Source of the DNA: Streptantibioticus rubrisoli
GTDB taxonomy: Bacteria; Actinomycetota; Actinomycetes; Streptomycetales; Streptomycetaceae
Assembly (NCBI RefSeq): GCF_024436055.1
Contig: NZ_JANFNH010000020.1
Span: forward strand, 35,645 to 99,644
Direction: 5' to 3'
Length of the DNA stretch: 64,000 bases
Shown here: piece after piece, positions 30,740-39,425 of the stretch
How the letters are laid out: each line of letters opens with the position of its first letter
How positions within the stretch are numbered: the first letter of the stretch is position 1
Made by a program: the position numbers and the translations under genes
Notes under the pieces: generated by a model
What the model was told of the DNA's origin: nothing
Databases searched by the model: none
What the model saw: the letters and a program-made list of their open reading frames with translations, nothing else

Positions 30740-30991
30740 ATGAGTAGTAGCAAGAAGTATTCGGTGAGCCTCCCTGAGGACCTCGCCGAGACCGTGCGCG
30801 CCCATGTTGGCCCTGGGGGCTTCTCCGCCTACGTCGCAGAGGCCCTCGAACAACGAGTCGCCATGGACAAGCTGCGCGAGATCGTCACGGACTTCGAAAC
30901 AGATAGTGATCCGCTGACCCGGGAGGAGGTCGAGGAGGCCCGAGCCGTCCTGCGTCATGACCATCGCAGTGCGGGCGGAGCCGCCGCCTGA
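30740..30991 (+). CDS. vapB: Antitoxin of a VapBC-type pair
   Basis: An 83-residue protein with an N-terminal ribbon-helix-helix-like strand (KKYSVSLPEDLAETVRAHV) and an acidic C-terminal tail that would block the toxin. It should repress its own operon at the dyad upstream. Its stop codon shares one base with the toxin start, the usual coupling in such pairs. Confidence 0.82.
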   Translation: MSSSKKYSVSLPEDLAETVRAHVGPGGFSAYVAEALEQRVAMDKLREIVTDFETDSDPLTREEVEEARAVLRHDHRSAGGAAA

Positions 30992-31383
30992 TGCCCGGCG
31001 CACTGCTTTTGGATAGCGAAGGCCTCTCGAAGCTCTATCTCAAGGATCGCCAGGTCGCTGCATTCGTCCAAGCCGCCATGGAGGAGGGGGTGCGCGTCGC
31101 CACGACCGCCATGACGACCCTGGAGGCTGACTTCGAGCGCATCCACCCGGCCCGGATCAGCTGGGTCCTGTCCCGCATTGACGTCCACGAGATCACCAAA
31201 CGCCTGGCGGGTGACGCCGCCGCCCTCTTGCGTACCCATCACCTGCACGGCCACAAGTACGCCATCGATGCTGTCCTGGCCGCTGTCGCACGTGCCGCTC
31301 AGGGACCCGTGACCGTCCTCACCTCCGATCCGGAAGATCTCACCCTCTTGTGCGGGCCGACCGTCGAGATCATTAAAGTCTGA
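30991..31383 (+). CDS. vapC: PIN-domain ribonuclease toxin (VapC-like)
   Basis: A 130-residue PIN-domain protein. The acidic catalytic residues are in place: Asp8 (LLLDSEGLSKL), Glu45 (TTLEADF), Asp93 (YAIDAVLA) and Asp113 (TSDPEDL). It would cleave RNA, often initiator tRNA, when free of antitoxin. It ends 172 bases before att copy 2, where it could stabilise the island. Confidence 0.85.
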   Translation: MPGALLLDSEGLSKLYLKDRQVAAFVQAAMEEGVRVATTAMTTLEADFERIHPARISWVLSRIDVHEITKRLAGDAAALLRTHHLHGHKYAIDAVLAAVARAAQGPVTVLTSDPEDLTLLCGPTVEIIKV

Positions 31384-31555
31384 CTACTCGGGTCATCTGT
31401 CCCGAGCCGGCCCGTCGCCCCGAGCGGCAGGATTGATTGGGGGCGCTGGTCCTGACGCTTGATGGCTGGGATGTAGGGCGTCGTACGGGCCTTGACGGCC
31501 GCTCAGGGCTGCGAGAGTCTTAAAGTGGCGTAAATGAGGGGGATTTGGCGCGCGA
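31384..31555. other. Intergenic up to att copy 2
   Basis: No gene is seen between the toxin stop and the att core. Confidence 0.4.
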
Positions 31556-31598
31556 CTGGGGGTCAAGGGGTCGCAGGTTCAAATCCTGTCGTCCCGAC
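31556..31598 (+). repeat. att copy 2 (left end of the AICE)
   Basis: The same 43-base tRNA 3' end as at 20817 and 62578; identity with copy 3 extends one base further left (A). It lies 117 bases from the 3' end of the integrase gene, the standard layout of attL in AICEs. Confidence 0.9.
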
Positions 31599-31625
31599 GG
31601 TGCAGTTGGGCTTCGAGCCCAGGTC

Positions 31626-31659
31626 AGGGCCTTGTTTCACTTCGGTGAGGCAGGGTCCT
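31626..31659 (+). terminator. UUCG-capped terminator next to attL
   Basis: CCTTGTTTCAC (31630-31640), loop TTCG, then GTGAGGCAGGG (31645-31655) form a stem that extends outward by AGGG/TCCT and is followed by TGATTGTTTT. The G-U pairs favour the rightward RNA, so it would end transcripts coming from the tRNA end rather than from the integrase. Confidence 0.6.
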
Positions 31660-31680
31660 TGATTGTTTTCAGGGGCCGTC

Positions 31681-31698
31681 GTCTCACAATTTCTCACA
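31681..31698 (+). promoter_or_regulatory. Candidate integrase arm sites, left end
   Basis: GTCTCACA (31681-31688) and TTCTCACA (31691-31698) are direct repeats about 85-100 bases inside the core. The right end has two GTCTCACA copies at a similar distance (62466-62484). Confidence 0.5.
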
Positions 31699-31715
31699 TA
31701 CGGTGTTGATCATGG

Positions 31716-32918
31716 CTAGCTGAGCAGCTCGCCCAGCTTGTCCGAACCCGCCTTCAGGCTCTGCGGATCCGGGTGAACGTACACCCTCTTCGTGAACGAC
31801 AAGTCGCTGTGACCGGCCCACGCCGACACCACCGTGTCCGGCACCCCGGCAACGTTCGCCATCCAGCTGAGACATGCGTGACGGGCGTCGTACAGCCGGA
31901 CCTTCCGCACTCCGGCCGCCTCCATCAGCTTGTACGCCTCCCGGCGGAGCTTGTCCGTCTTCCACGGTCGCCCCAGCTCGTCGACCAGCACATAGCCGCT
32001 GCTCTCGTACCCCTCGCCGGCCGCCAGCTTCTCCTTCGCCTGCTGCGCCCGGAACGCCCTGAGTGCAGCATGTACCGGCTTCGGCAGAGGTAGTGTGCGC
32101 TGCCCGGCCTCGGACTTGGCCTTCTTCTCGACGACCTTGTTCCGCTGGCCCTTCTCCAAGCTGCGGTCGTACACGATCGTCCGGGTCTGGTCCACGGTGA
32201 TGGTTCCCTCGCCATCGAGGTCGACGTCCTCTTCCCAGCGGACTCCGCACACCTCCGCAGGCCGCTCGGCGATCAGTGCCAACAACATGGCCGCGTACAG
32301 CCGGTGGCCCTTGGTGGCGGCGAGGAACGTCTTCACCTCCGACTCGTTCCACGGCTGCCGCTTCGCCTTGCCCTCCTCGGCCTTGCGCTTCGCCTCACGG
32401 GACACGGTGACGTGCTCGGCGACGTTCCGCACGACCAGGCCGCGGCGCACCGCAAGGTTCAGCGCCGACCGCAGACGGCCGAGCGTGAGCCGCACCGAGC
32501 GAACTCCCAGGCCGGTACCGGGCTTTCCGCCGCGTTGCCGACCGCTGGTGAGCATCCAGTCGATCAGACTCTCGATGTCTTCCTCGGCGAGCTGCTGAAG
32601 CGGCTTGTGCCCGAGGTGGATACGGACGGGGCGGACGGCGTTGTCGTAGTTCGAGCTGGTGCCCTCCTCGACATCGCGCGTCGCCGACTTCAGCCAGGTG
32701 TCCAGCAGCTCGTTCACCGTCATTTTGGTCGGTGCGACGAACGTGCCGGTGCTGCGCTGGTGCCGGATGCGGGCCAGCTCGGCGGTTGCCTCCTTCTTCG
32801 TGTCCTTGGTGATGGTCAATTGCTTCCGCTTGCCGTCGGCATCGCGCCCGATGTCGACGACGAACCGGTACCTCGTGGTGCCGTCCTTCAGCGTGATCTT
32901 CTTGATCGGGTCAGCCAC
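31716..32918 (-). CDS. int: Tyrosine integrase of the AICE
   Basis: A 400-residue tyrosine recombinase with an arm-binding N-terminal domain, a SAM-like core-binding domain (MTVNELLDTWLK) and a catalytic domain. Catalytic Arg lies in ALIAERPAEVCGVRW, the box II motif reads YDARHACLSW (Tyr for the first His, as in many actinomycete integrases), then AGHSD, and the nucleophile Tyr in TKRVYVHP. GTG 32918 follows GGGGAG and overlaps the repressor stop by 8 bases, so the two are coupled. It recombines the tRNA 3'-end sites at 31556 and 62578. Confidence 0.92.
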   Translation of the reverse strand: MADPIKKITLKDGTTRYRFVVDIGRDADGKRKQLTITKDTKKEATAELARIRHQRSTGTFVAPTKMTVNELLDTWLKSATRDVEEGTSSNYDNAVRPVRIHLGHKPLQQLAEEDIESLIDWMLTSGRQRGGKPGTGLGVRSVRLTLGRLRSALNLAVRRGLVVRNVAEHVTVSREAKRKAEEGKAKRQPWNESEVKTFLAATKGHRLYAAMLLALIAERPAEVCGVRWEEDVDLDGEGTITVDQTRTIVYDRSLEKGQRNKVVEKKAKSEAGQRTLPLPKPVHAALRAFRAQQAKEKLAAGEGYESSGYVLVDELGRPWKTDKLRREAYKLMEAAGVRKVRLYDARHACLSWMANVAGVPDTVVSAWAGHSDLSFTKRVYVHPDPQSLKAGSDKLGELLS

Positions 32919-33528
32919 CTGTCTCCCCTTGATGTTCGTCCTCGCTCGGAGGGCTCCCGGTGGACCCGCCCCTCTCCTCCAGGAAGGTCTTGATGGCCCC
33001 CAACTTCTCTTCCCCCTCCTTGAGGTCGCGGAGGATCGAGCCGATGAGGCTGTCTTGCTCGCGGGCCTCAGCTTCGTCCTGCTCACGCACGGAGGGATCG
33101 AGGAACAAGTCGCGCAGGGCGCTGTACAGCAACTGCGTCGTCCATGCCTGCTGCTTGAGGGTGGGAATCAGAGTGCGCAGGGTGCGAATGTCAGCCTGGC
33201 GGAGTACTTCTTCGGCGTCGGCCTGCTCTATGACCTGCGCGTACCTGCCGAGTTGGATCACTGATCCTGGAAGTTCAACGCGACGATCCCCGAGTTCCGC
33301 ATAGCTGGGCGCCAGCAGGTCAAAGAGGGTCACGTCGAGCGCCAACGCGAGTGCCACTAGCTCCGACACCGCGAAGGCGCGTCGCCCCTTCTCTGCTGCC
33401 GACACCGCCTGCCGAGCCCAGGGCTTGTCCAGGTGTTGCCCGAGCAGTTCGCCGAGTTCGGCCTGTGACAGCTTCCTGCGCTCGCGGGCCTCGGCAACGT
33501 TCGCCCCCACGATCTCTTCGAGCCTCAC
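32911..33528 (-). CDS. XRE-family repressor
   Basis: A 205-residue protein with an N-terminal helix-turn-helix (LSQAELGELLG, RQAVSAAEKGRR) and a long helical, acidic C-terminal part. GTG start. It is transcribed with the integrase and divergently from the excisionase genes. It probably controls the excision/replication promoter through the TTGACA repeats at 33564-33600. Confidence 0.85.
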   Translation of the reverse strand: MRLEEIVGANVAEARERRKLSQAELGELLGQHLDKPWARQAVSAAEKGRRAFAVSELVALALALDVTLFDLLAPSYAELGDRRVELPGSVIQLGRYAQVIEQADAEEVLRQADIRTLRTLIPTLKQQAWTTQLLYSALRDLFLDPSVREQDEAEAREQDSLIGSILRDLKEGEEKLGAIKTFLEERGGSTGSPPSEDEHQGETGG

Positions 33529-33563
33529 ATGGATTCCCTTCTGTCCGGATGAGCATTACATGG

Positions 33564-33600
33564 TTGACAGTCGTTGACAAGGCGCCGCAAGGGATGTCAA
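33564..33600. promoter_or_regulatory. Divergent promoter/operator between repressor and xis
   Basis: TTGACA occurs at 33564-33569 and 33574-33579, with TGTCAA inverted at 33595-33600. The outer pair extends to GTTGACA / TGTCAAC. The motif is both a consensus -35 box and a dyad, so a repressor bound here would shut the rightward promoter. Confidence 0.55.
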
Positions 33601-33642
33601 CGTGGGTGAGACAGGAACTCTCATTCCGACATGGGGGGTGTT

Positions 33643-33882
33643 ATGTCCGGTCCCGCTTCGGTGTCGAAGCAGGAGAACGGCCAGACGGCGCATGCCTGCC
33701 CTCACAGGCGGCTAGCCAACATCGACGAAATCGCCGAATACCTCGACGTGCCCAAAGGCACGATCTACCAGTGGTCAAGCCGTGGGAACGGTCCGCGACT
33801 GATCAAGGTGGGCCGCCACATCAAGGCTCGCTGGTCTGACCTGGACGCATACCTGGACGCGCACACAGTCGGAGCCGCGTGA
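33643..33882 (+). CDS. xis: Excisionase-type DNA-binding protein
   Basis: A 79-residue protein of the helix-turn-helix-17 / excisionase family: RRLANIDEIAEYLDVPKGTIYQW followed by PRLIKVGRHIKARWSDLDAYL. It bends DNA and directs the integrase to excision. ATG 33643 has GGGGGG just upstream; ATG 33631 in the same frame is possible. It overlaps the next gene by one base. Confidence 0.85.
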   Translation: MSGPASVSKQENGQTAHACPHRRLANIDEIAEYLDVPKGTIYQWSSRGNGPRLIKVGRHIKARWSDLDAYLDAHTVGAA

Positions 33883-34082
33883 TGGACGCGCCGACTCTCG
33901 ACGAGATCCGCAACTGGCCTGCCACGGTGCCCGTTCCGGACGCCGCGAAGGCCATCCGCTGCTCGAAGTCCCACCTGTACGAGCTGATCAAGCGGGGTGA
34001 AGCGCCGGTCAAGGTGCTGCCCCTCGGACGCCGGTACGTCGTGGTGACCGCGTCCCTGGTCCGCCTCTTGGAGGCCGCCTAA
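33882..34082 (+). CDS. Second small helix-turn-helix protein
   Basis: A 66-residue excisionase-like/MerR-like winged helix protein (VPDAAKAIRCSKSHLYELIKRGEAPVKVLPLGRRYVV). It is coupled to xis by a TGATG overlap. It may be a second excision factor or a regulator of the operon that follows. Confidence 0.75.
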   Translation: MDAPTLDEIRNWPATVPVPDAAKAIRCSKSHLYELIKRGEAPVKVLPLGRRYVVVTASLVRLLEAA

Positions 34083-34233
34083 ACGCGGTCGGCCCCCGCT
34101 TAGGCGCCGGTGTTAGCCGCACCGACGACCAGCAGGGGCCGGACGCCCACCACTTCCCGTAACAGCGCGATGCCCCGCCTCAACCACCACAGCCGAGCGG
34201 GGCAACGCATCACACAGAGATGAGGGGACGTTC

Positions 34234-34683
34234 ATGTCCACTTTGCCACAAGCGCTCGCCGGAAGCGACGCCGCCACCGGTGCCTGCCTCGTGTGCACCA
34301 CCCCCGGCGACTACGGGCCGCCGAGCCCGAAGGGCGGCACCTCCGGCGTCTGCCCCAAGTGCATCGCCGCCGACCTGCACCACTACCGGCCGCTGAACAT
34401 CAAGCTCAGCCCGGCCATGTGGATCCGCGACATGCACCGCAGCGCCATCCAGGCCCAGCCCGACCAGGCGATGCAGATCACCGACGAGCACATCATGACC
34501 CTCATCCGGGTCAAGGCCGAGCGCTCCGCCGAGTTCAACGGCTGGTCCCTCGACAAGGCCGTCGCCGACGAGACGCTCTCCGCCGCCATCGGCCTCGTGG
34601 CCCAGGCGATTGCCCTCGCCGACGACAAGTCCGGCACCTTCAATGCTCTGTTGGTCGCCCTCACCATGCAGGTCGGGGAGTGA
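34234..34683 (+). CDS. Hypothetical protein with zinc-ribbon cysteines
   Basis: A 149-residue protein with two CxxC pairs (CLVC, CPKC) 21-25 residues apart, likely a zinc ribbon, then a helical part. GAGGGGA precedes the ATG. It opens a run of eight genes (34234-39419) in which each start overlaps the previous stop by 1-4 bases, ending in the replicase. Function unknown, probably linked to replication control. Confidence 0.75.
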   Translation: MSTLPQALAGSDAATGACLVCTTPGDYGPPSPKGGTSGVCPKCIAADLHHYRPLNIKLSPAMWIRDMHRSAIQAQPDQAMQITDEHIMTLIRVKAERSAEFNGWSLDKAVADETLSAAIGLVAQAIALADDKSGTFNALLVALTMQVGE

Positions 34684-35126
34684 TGGCGGTGGCCACGACG
34701 CCCCAACTCGCCACCCACGAGATCGCTATCAGCCTGAGCGCCGAGAACACCACAGACCCCGACACCGGGCGGGAATGCCTCATCGCAACCATGGACGGCG
34801 GCATGCCCGAGGAGACGACCTCGACCGGCCTGCGCGCCATGCTGATCGAGGCCCGGCTGCTCCTCGACCAGGTCGAGCACCTCGCCGCCCGGTACGAGGC
34901 CATCGAGAACCTCCGCGCCCTCGTCGCCGAACACGACGCGGAGATCGTCGAGATGCCGCCGAACATGGTCGCGGAGTTCGGCCAGCGCGCCATCTGGTCC
35001 GGGTACGTGGACGGCCGCCCGTACCTGGTGATCCCGCAGGGCCTCGACCCGGGCCACACCCTCGCCGTCACGCGAGAGCTGCTCCACAAGATTCACGAGC
35101 GCAGGCAGAACCGGGGGCAGGCGTGA
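34683..35126 (+). CDS. Hypothetical protein, replication operon
   Basis: A 147-residue acidic protein with a helical middle (LRAMLIEARLLLDQVEHLAARYEAIENL). The C-terminal DPGHTLAVTRELLHKIHERRQ recalls a short zincin-like segment without the HExxH. Start ATG shares a base with the upstream stop. Family not recognised. Confidence 0.7.
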   Translation: MAVATTPQLATHEIAISLSAENTTDPDTGRECLIATMDGGMPEETTSTGLRAMLIEARLLLDQVEHLAARYEAIENLRALVAEHDAEIVEMPPNMVAEFGQRAIWSGYVDGRPYLVIPQGLDPGHTLAVTRELLHKIHERRQNRGQA

Positions 35127-35476
35127 CCGACCAGCACACCGCCGCGGAGGTCGGGGCCCAGCGCCCCGGCCGCCCGGCCAACCCCTGCGGCCACTGGGAC
35201 GGCCCGGAGCGCCGCTACTGCGGTGCCACTGACGGGGTGCGCCGATATGTGATCGGGCACCGCTGCCCGCTCCACACGCCCGCCGCCCTGCAGGGCAAGC
35301 CCGAACCGCCCGAAGGGCCCGGCTGGCCGGCTCACGCCTGGACGACGCCGAGCCCGCAGAGCGCCTCCGCGCTCATCGACAACCGCGCGGTCGCCTCCGG
35401 CAAACGCCGCTCCAGCCCGCACGTCTACCGCGCGACCCAGGCCGCCGTCGCCGACGAGAAGGAGGTGAACCGGTGA
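35123..35476 (+). CDS. Small Cys/His protein, replication operon
   Basis: A 117-residue protein. Residues 23-52 (NPCGHWDGP, YCGATDGVRRYVIGHRCPLHTP) form a conserved Cys/His cluster met in many Streptomyces mobile elements, likely a zinc finger. GTG start with a GTGA overlap. Function unknown. Confidence 0.72.
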   Translation: MTDQHTAAEVGAQRPGRPANPCGHWDGPERRYCGATDGVRRYVIGHRCPLHTPAALQGKPEPPEGPGWPAHAWTTPSPQSASALIDNRAVASGKRRSSPHVYRATQAAVADEKEVNR

Positions 35477-35970
35477 CGTTCAAGCAGGAGTTGCATGACG
35501 CCATCGGCAGGTTCAACTCGGCCGAGATCGCCGAGTTCTCGCTGGAGACCGGCACGCGCTGGCTCGGCGACAACGGGCCCACCTACATCGTCGGCGATGT
35601 GCGGGCCAAGGGGCTCGCCGTTGACGAGCACGGGCGGCACTGGGCCGACGGCGCCCTCGTCGCTGAGTCCCTCGCCCACCTCACAGGCTCGTCGGCCACC
35701 GGCGAGGCGTACCGCCAGGCTCTGTGTCTGCCCGAGGTCGAATGCCGGGACCTGATCGTGTTCACCGACACCCGAGGCCGGTGGAACGCACTCATGGCCC
35801 CCGTAGAGGCGATGGCCGACGCGTTCGGCTACCCGCCGCCCGCGCGGCTGCCCGACGGCAACTGGGCCCGCACCTGGTGGGACCTGCCGGAGCGCACGGA
35901 TGAGGAGGAACTCGCCTGGATCGCCAATGGCGGCAAGCCTCTCAACACCTACCGCGGGGGCCTGTCATGA
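35473..35970 (+). CDS. Hypothetical protein, replication operon
   Basis: A 165-residue protein with no motif I can name. It is acidic and Trp-containing (TRWLGDNGPTYIVG, NWARTWWDLPERTDEEEL). GTG start overlapping the previous stop by four bases. Confidence 0.7.
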   Translation: MTFKQELHDAIGRFNSAEIAEFSLETGTRWLGDNGPTYIVGDVRAKGLAVDEHGRHWADGALVAESLAHLTGSSATGEAYRQALCLPEVECRDLIVFTDTRGRWNALMAPVEAMADAFGYPPPARLPDGNWARTWWDLPERTDEEELAWIANGGKPLNTYRGGLS

Positions 35971-36296
35971 CCGAGCCTCGCGTGTTCGTCGATCGTGCCA
36001 AGTTCCTCGCTGCTGTGCAGGACTTGGCCCAGGGCGACGAGATCGCCCGAGCTTCCGTCGACCTGATGGTGGAGATCGAGTCGCAGATCCCGGCGCCCTG
36101 GGCCGAGTCGGATCCGCTGATCGCCGAGCGGTACTTGGCGGCCCGCGGAGCCAGCCCGACCGCCGCAGCGGCCAACGCAGCCGAGTTCGAGCTGCACATG
36201 CGCGCCCTAGTCGCCCTGGCCACCGGCAAGCCCGTCACCGAGTTCAGCCAGATCGCCGAGTGGATCGAGCAGAACATAGACGGAGGTGCCCAGTGA
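35967..36296 (+). CDS. Hypothetical helical protein, replication operon
   Basis: A 109-residue, mostly alpha-helical acidic protein (FLAAVQDLAQGDEIARASVDLMVEIE). ATGA overlap with the previous gene. Family not recognised. Confidence 0.68.
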   Translation: MTEPRVFVDRAKFLAAVQDLAQGDEIARASVDLMVEIESQIPAPWAESDPLIAERYLAARGASPTAAAANAAEFELHMRALVALATGKPVTEFSQIAEWIEQNIDGGAQ

Positions 36297-36694
36297 CCTG
36301 GCAATCCACCCTCGTCGAACCGGTCAGCGCCGAACGGCTGCACTTGGTGCAGGTCACCTGCCGCTGGTGTAAGTGGCGGTCGGTCACGGTCGACGCCAGC
36401 AGCGAACTCGGCCAAGCCCAGGTGCGATCCCTCCGGCTCCGGCACGAATGCGCGCTCACCGATCCCGAGGCGGCGTTCGACGACATCGTCGCCGGGTACG
36501 AGCAGGCATCCCCGCTGTACGCCGCCGTACTGGCGATGGAGCAGCAGCACCCCGGCGACCTGCCCGTGACCATCGGCCTCAAAGCCTGGTCACAGCTCGA
36601 CGAACACCAGCAGCGGCAGTGCTTCAACGACCTACTGCAGGCGTATGTCGAGCTGGTCCGACGCGAACGCACCGAAGACGAAGGGGCCGAGTGA
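36293..36694 (+). CDS. Hypothetical CxxC protein, replication operon
   Basis: A 133-residue protein with one CxxC (VTCRWCKWRS) and a later HEC that could complete a zinc site, then a helical C-terminus (CFNDLLQAYVELVRRERTEDE). GTG start with GTGA overlap. Function unknown. Confidence 0.7.
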   Translation: MTWQSTLVEPVSAERLHLVQVTCRWCKWRSVTVDASSELGQAQVRSLRLRHECALTDPEAAFDDIVAGYEQASPLYAAVLAMEQQHPGDLPVTIGLKAWSQLDEHQQRQCFNDLLQAYVELVRRERTEDEGAE

Positions 36695-37077
36695 CCCCGA
36701 TGAAAACCGCCGCCGCCCCGAACCGCTCAACCGCCCGCAGGGGCGGCGGCACCCCCACCCCACCTGACTCGCGAGGTGCGGCCATTCGGCCGGGCACCCT
36801 CCCCCTCGCCATCGCGAACAGGAACACGCACGTGAACACCACCACCGCCGTGTGTGCGGAACAGGCGGACCCCCAGACGCACCGCGAGGCCGTACTCGCC
36901 CAACTCCGCCGCGAACACGCCCGCCGCCAGTTCGCACTCGACGCCATCGAGGCGAACCTGCAGGAACAGCCCTCCGCCCGCAGCATCCGCGCCTGCGCCC
37001 GCCGCTGGTGCACCGCCATCACCTTCCTTGCCGACGACCTCATCGCGGCCCAGAACGGCACGGAGAACCCCGAGTGA
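36691..37077 (+). CDS. Hypothetical helical protein, replication operon
   Basis: A protein of up to 128 residues from GTG 36691. The first 45 are low in complexity, and GTG 36832 would give an 81-residue form beginning VNTTTAVCAEQ. The C-terminal half is a charged helix pair (REAVLAQLRREHARRQFALDAIE). GTGA overlap with the replicase gene. Confidence 0.6.
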   Translation: MTPMKTAAAPNRSTARRGGGTPTPPDSRGAAIRPGTLPLAIANRNTHVNTTTAVCAEQADPQTHREAVLAQLRREHARRQFALDAIEANLQEQPSARSIRACARRWCTAITFLADDLIAAQNGTENPE

Positions 37078-39419
37078 GCGACAGCCACGCGCCCGCGGCC
37101 ATGGACCGCCAGGCGGCGAAACCGCGCATGATCGTCGTCGCGCAGCAGTACGCGGCGCGCGGCTGGCGTGTCCTCCCGCTTCGCTACGCGGTCGACGGCC
37201 GGTGCTCCTGCGGGAACCCCAAGGCGATCGCCGATCACGACCACAGGCAGGGTGGCAAACACCCCCGGTACAAGAGCTGGACGGAGGACGCGAGCACCGA
37301 TTGGGCCGTGATCGCCGACTGGTGGCGCAACGAGCCGAACGCGAACATCGGCATCGCCACCGGTGAAGCCTCCGGCATCTTCGTCCTCGACATCGACCCC
37401 GACAGCGGCGGCCTGGACAGCCTCCGCGCGCTTGAGGCCGAACACGGCCCGCTCCCGAAGACCTGGACGGTCGAGACCGGATCCGGCGGGCAGCATCGCT
37501 ACTTCGCGTGGCCCGGCTTCAACCCGCGGAACAGTGCGGGCAAGCTCGGCCCCGGGCTGGACATCCGCGCGGACGGCGGTCAGGTCGTCGCGGCTCCATC
37601 GGTGTCCGTGAAGGGCCCGTACAGCGTGAAGGACGACACCGATCCCTCGCAGGCCCCCGCATGGCTCCTTGACCGCCTACGGCCCGCCCCTCCTCGGCCC
37701 GCGGCCCCAGCGACGTCGATCCCCGTCCGGTCGGAAAACCTCGACTCGTACACCTGCAAGGCACTTCAGGCCGAATGCGACGCCATCACGGGCGCAGCTG
37801 ACGGCGAGCAGAACAACACGATCAATACCGCCGCCTTCAACGTGGGCACGCTCGTTGGCGCGGGAGCGCTCAGCGAGGCCGATGCCCACGAAGCCCTGTT
37901 GTCCGCGGCCCTTGCGGGAAACCACCCAGAAGGCCGGGCCCGGCCAACGATCGAGTCCGGGCTGAAGGCGGGCATGGCGCAGCCGCGGCACCCGTGGCCA
38001 CCAGCATCCCGCCGCGACGATACCGCCAGCCTCCGCGCGCTCATTGCCGAGCCCGCGGAACCCGCTGCAGCACCCCGACCTGGCGCACCGGCTGAGGCGC
38101 CAGCACCGGAGCCGGAACGTGGTCGGCGACGCGGACTGCTGCCCGAGGAATTCTGGGCAAAGAGGGAAGTCTTCCGGAAGATCCGGCAGGCGGCACACTC
38201 CCAGGGTTGCTCCGGTGACGTGCTGATCTACAGCATCCTGGCGCGACTGTCAGGGATGATCTCGCCTCACATCCGCGCCGTCACCGGTATCGGCGGGCGC
38301 GCATCCCTCAACCTCTTCGTCGGCATGGTCGGCGCACCCGGGACCGGCAAGTCCGCCGGCTCGTCACTGTCCCGCGACCTGATCCCCGCACCGGACGACC
38401 TCGACTTCCGCGACGGCCTGCCGATCGGCACCGGCGAAGGCATCGCCGAGACCTTCATGGGCGTCGTCGAGGTCGACAGCGGCGAGGTCTACCAGCGCGG
38501 CAGGAACCAGGGCGAGCCCATCATGGTCAAGCGGCGCCAACAGGTCCGCCACAACGCCTACTTCTACATCGACGAGGGCCAGGTGCTTGCCCAGCTCGGG
38601 CAGCGCACTGGATCCACCCTTGCCGAGGCGATGCGCCGAGCGGCGATCGGCGAAACCCTCGGCCAGACCAACGCATCCGAGGAACGCACCCGGTATGTCG
38701 CCGCGGGCACGTACTCCCTCGGTCTGCTCGTCGGCTTCCAGCCCAGCACCGCAATGCCGGTCATCGCCGACGGCAGCACCGGCACCCCCCAGCGGTTCCT
38801 ATGGTGCTGGGCTGACGACCCATCTATCCCCGGTGTCCCGCCGAAGTGGCCCGGGTCCCTCGACAACCACCCGGGGCACAAGCGGCCGTCCGGCCCGATC
38901 GACATCGAATTCCCGCAGCGCATCAAGGACATGCTCTGGAAAGAGCGCGTTGCCCGAAACCGCGGTGAGATCGAGGTGCCCGAACTCGACGGACACGCGG
39001 GCCTCATCAAGGTCAAGGTGGCGTCACTATTCGCCCTGCTCGACGGCGGCCGCGAGACCGTCACCGAGGACGACTGGGAGCTCGCCGAGATCGTCTGGCA
39101 ATCGTCCTGCACCGTCCGCGAGTCCCTGATCATCCGGGCGCAGCGGGAGGCAGCGGCCGAGCGGGAGCGCCAGGAGACCGCGAAGGTCGAGGAAGCGCTG
39201 CGCGCCCACTCCGCGAAGAGGGACGTGGACCTCGCCCTCGAACGCGTCGCCCGGAACGTCCGCAAGCACGCCTCGCAGGTCGGCGGCATCACCTGGGGCG
39301 CGTTGAACCGGGCCCTCGCCAGCCGCGACCGGCCGCTCGCCAACAAGGCCGTGGCACTCGCCATTTCCCGGGACTGGGTCTACGAGGAGGGCGACCACAT
39401 TTGCGTCAAAACGGACTGA
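37074..39419 (+). CDS. Bifunctional primase/polymerase replication protein with ATPase domain
   Basis: A 781-residue replicase. Residues about 20-220 are a primase/polymerase domain with the metal motif DIDPD (106-110) and SGGQHRYF (137-144), plus an N-terminal CSCG insert. A helical linker follows. A DUF3987-like ATPase domain has Walker A GAPGTGKS (about 420-427) and Walker B YFYIDEG (about 496). This is the RepPP class of AICE replicase. It ends directly at the iteron region at 39426, its probable binding site. Confidence 0.9.
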   Translation: MSDSHAPAAMDRQAAKPRMIVVAQQYAARGWRVLPLRYAVDGRCSCGNPKAIADHDHRQGGKHPRYKSWTEDASTDWAVIADWWRNEPNANIGIATGEASGIFVLDIDPDSGGLDSLRALEAEHGPLPKTWTVETGSGGQHRYFAWPGFNPRNSAGKLGPGLDIRADGGQVVAAPSVSVKGPYSVKDDTDPSQAPAWLLDRLRPAPPRPAAPATSIPVRSENLDSYTCKALQAECDAITGAADGEQNNTINTAAFNVGTLVGAGALSEADAHEALLSAALAGNHPEGRARPTIESGLKAGMAQPRHPWPPASRRDDTASLRALIAEPAEPAAAPRPGAPAEAPAPEPERGRRRGLLPEEFWAKREVFRKIRQAAHSQGCSGDVLIYSILARLSGMISPHIRAVTGIGGRASLNLFVGMVGAPGTGKSAGSSLSRDLIPAPDDLDFRDGLPIGTGEGIAETFMGVVEVDSGEVYQRGRNQGEPIMVKRRQQVRHNAYFYIDEGQVLAQLGQRTGSTLAEAMRRAAIGETLGQTNASEERTRYVAAGTYSLGLLVGFQPSTAMPVIADGSTGTPQRFLWCWADDPSIPGVPPKWPGSLDNHPGHKRPSGPIDIEFPQRIKDMLWKERVARNRGEIEVPELDGHAGLIKVKVASLFALLDGGRETVTEDDWELAEIVWQSSCTVRESLIIRAQREAAAERERQETAKVEEALRAHSAKRDVDLALERVARNVRKHASQVGGITWGALNRALASRDRPLANKAVALAISRDWVYEEGDHICVKTD

Positions 39420-39425
39420 GGGCAT

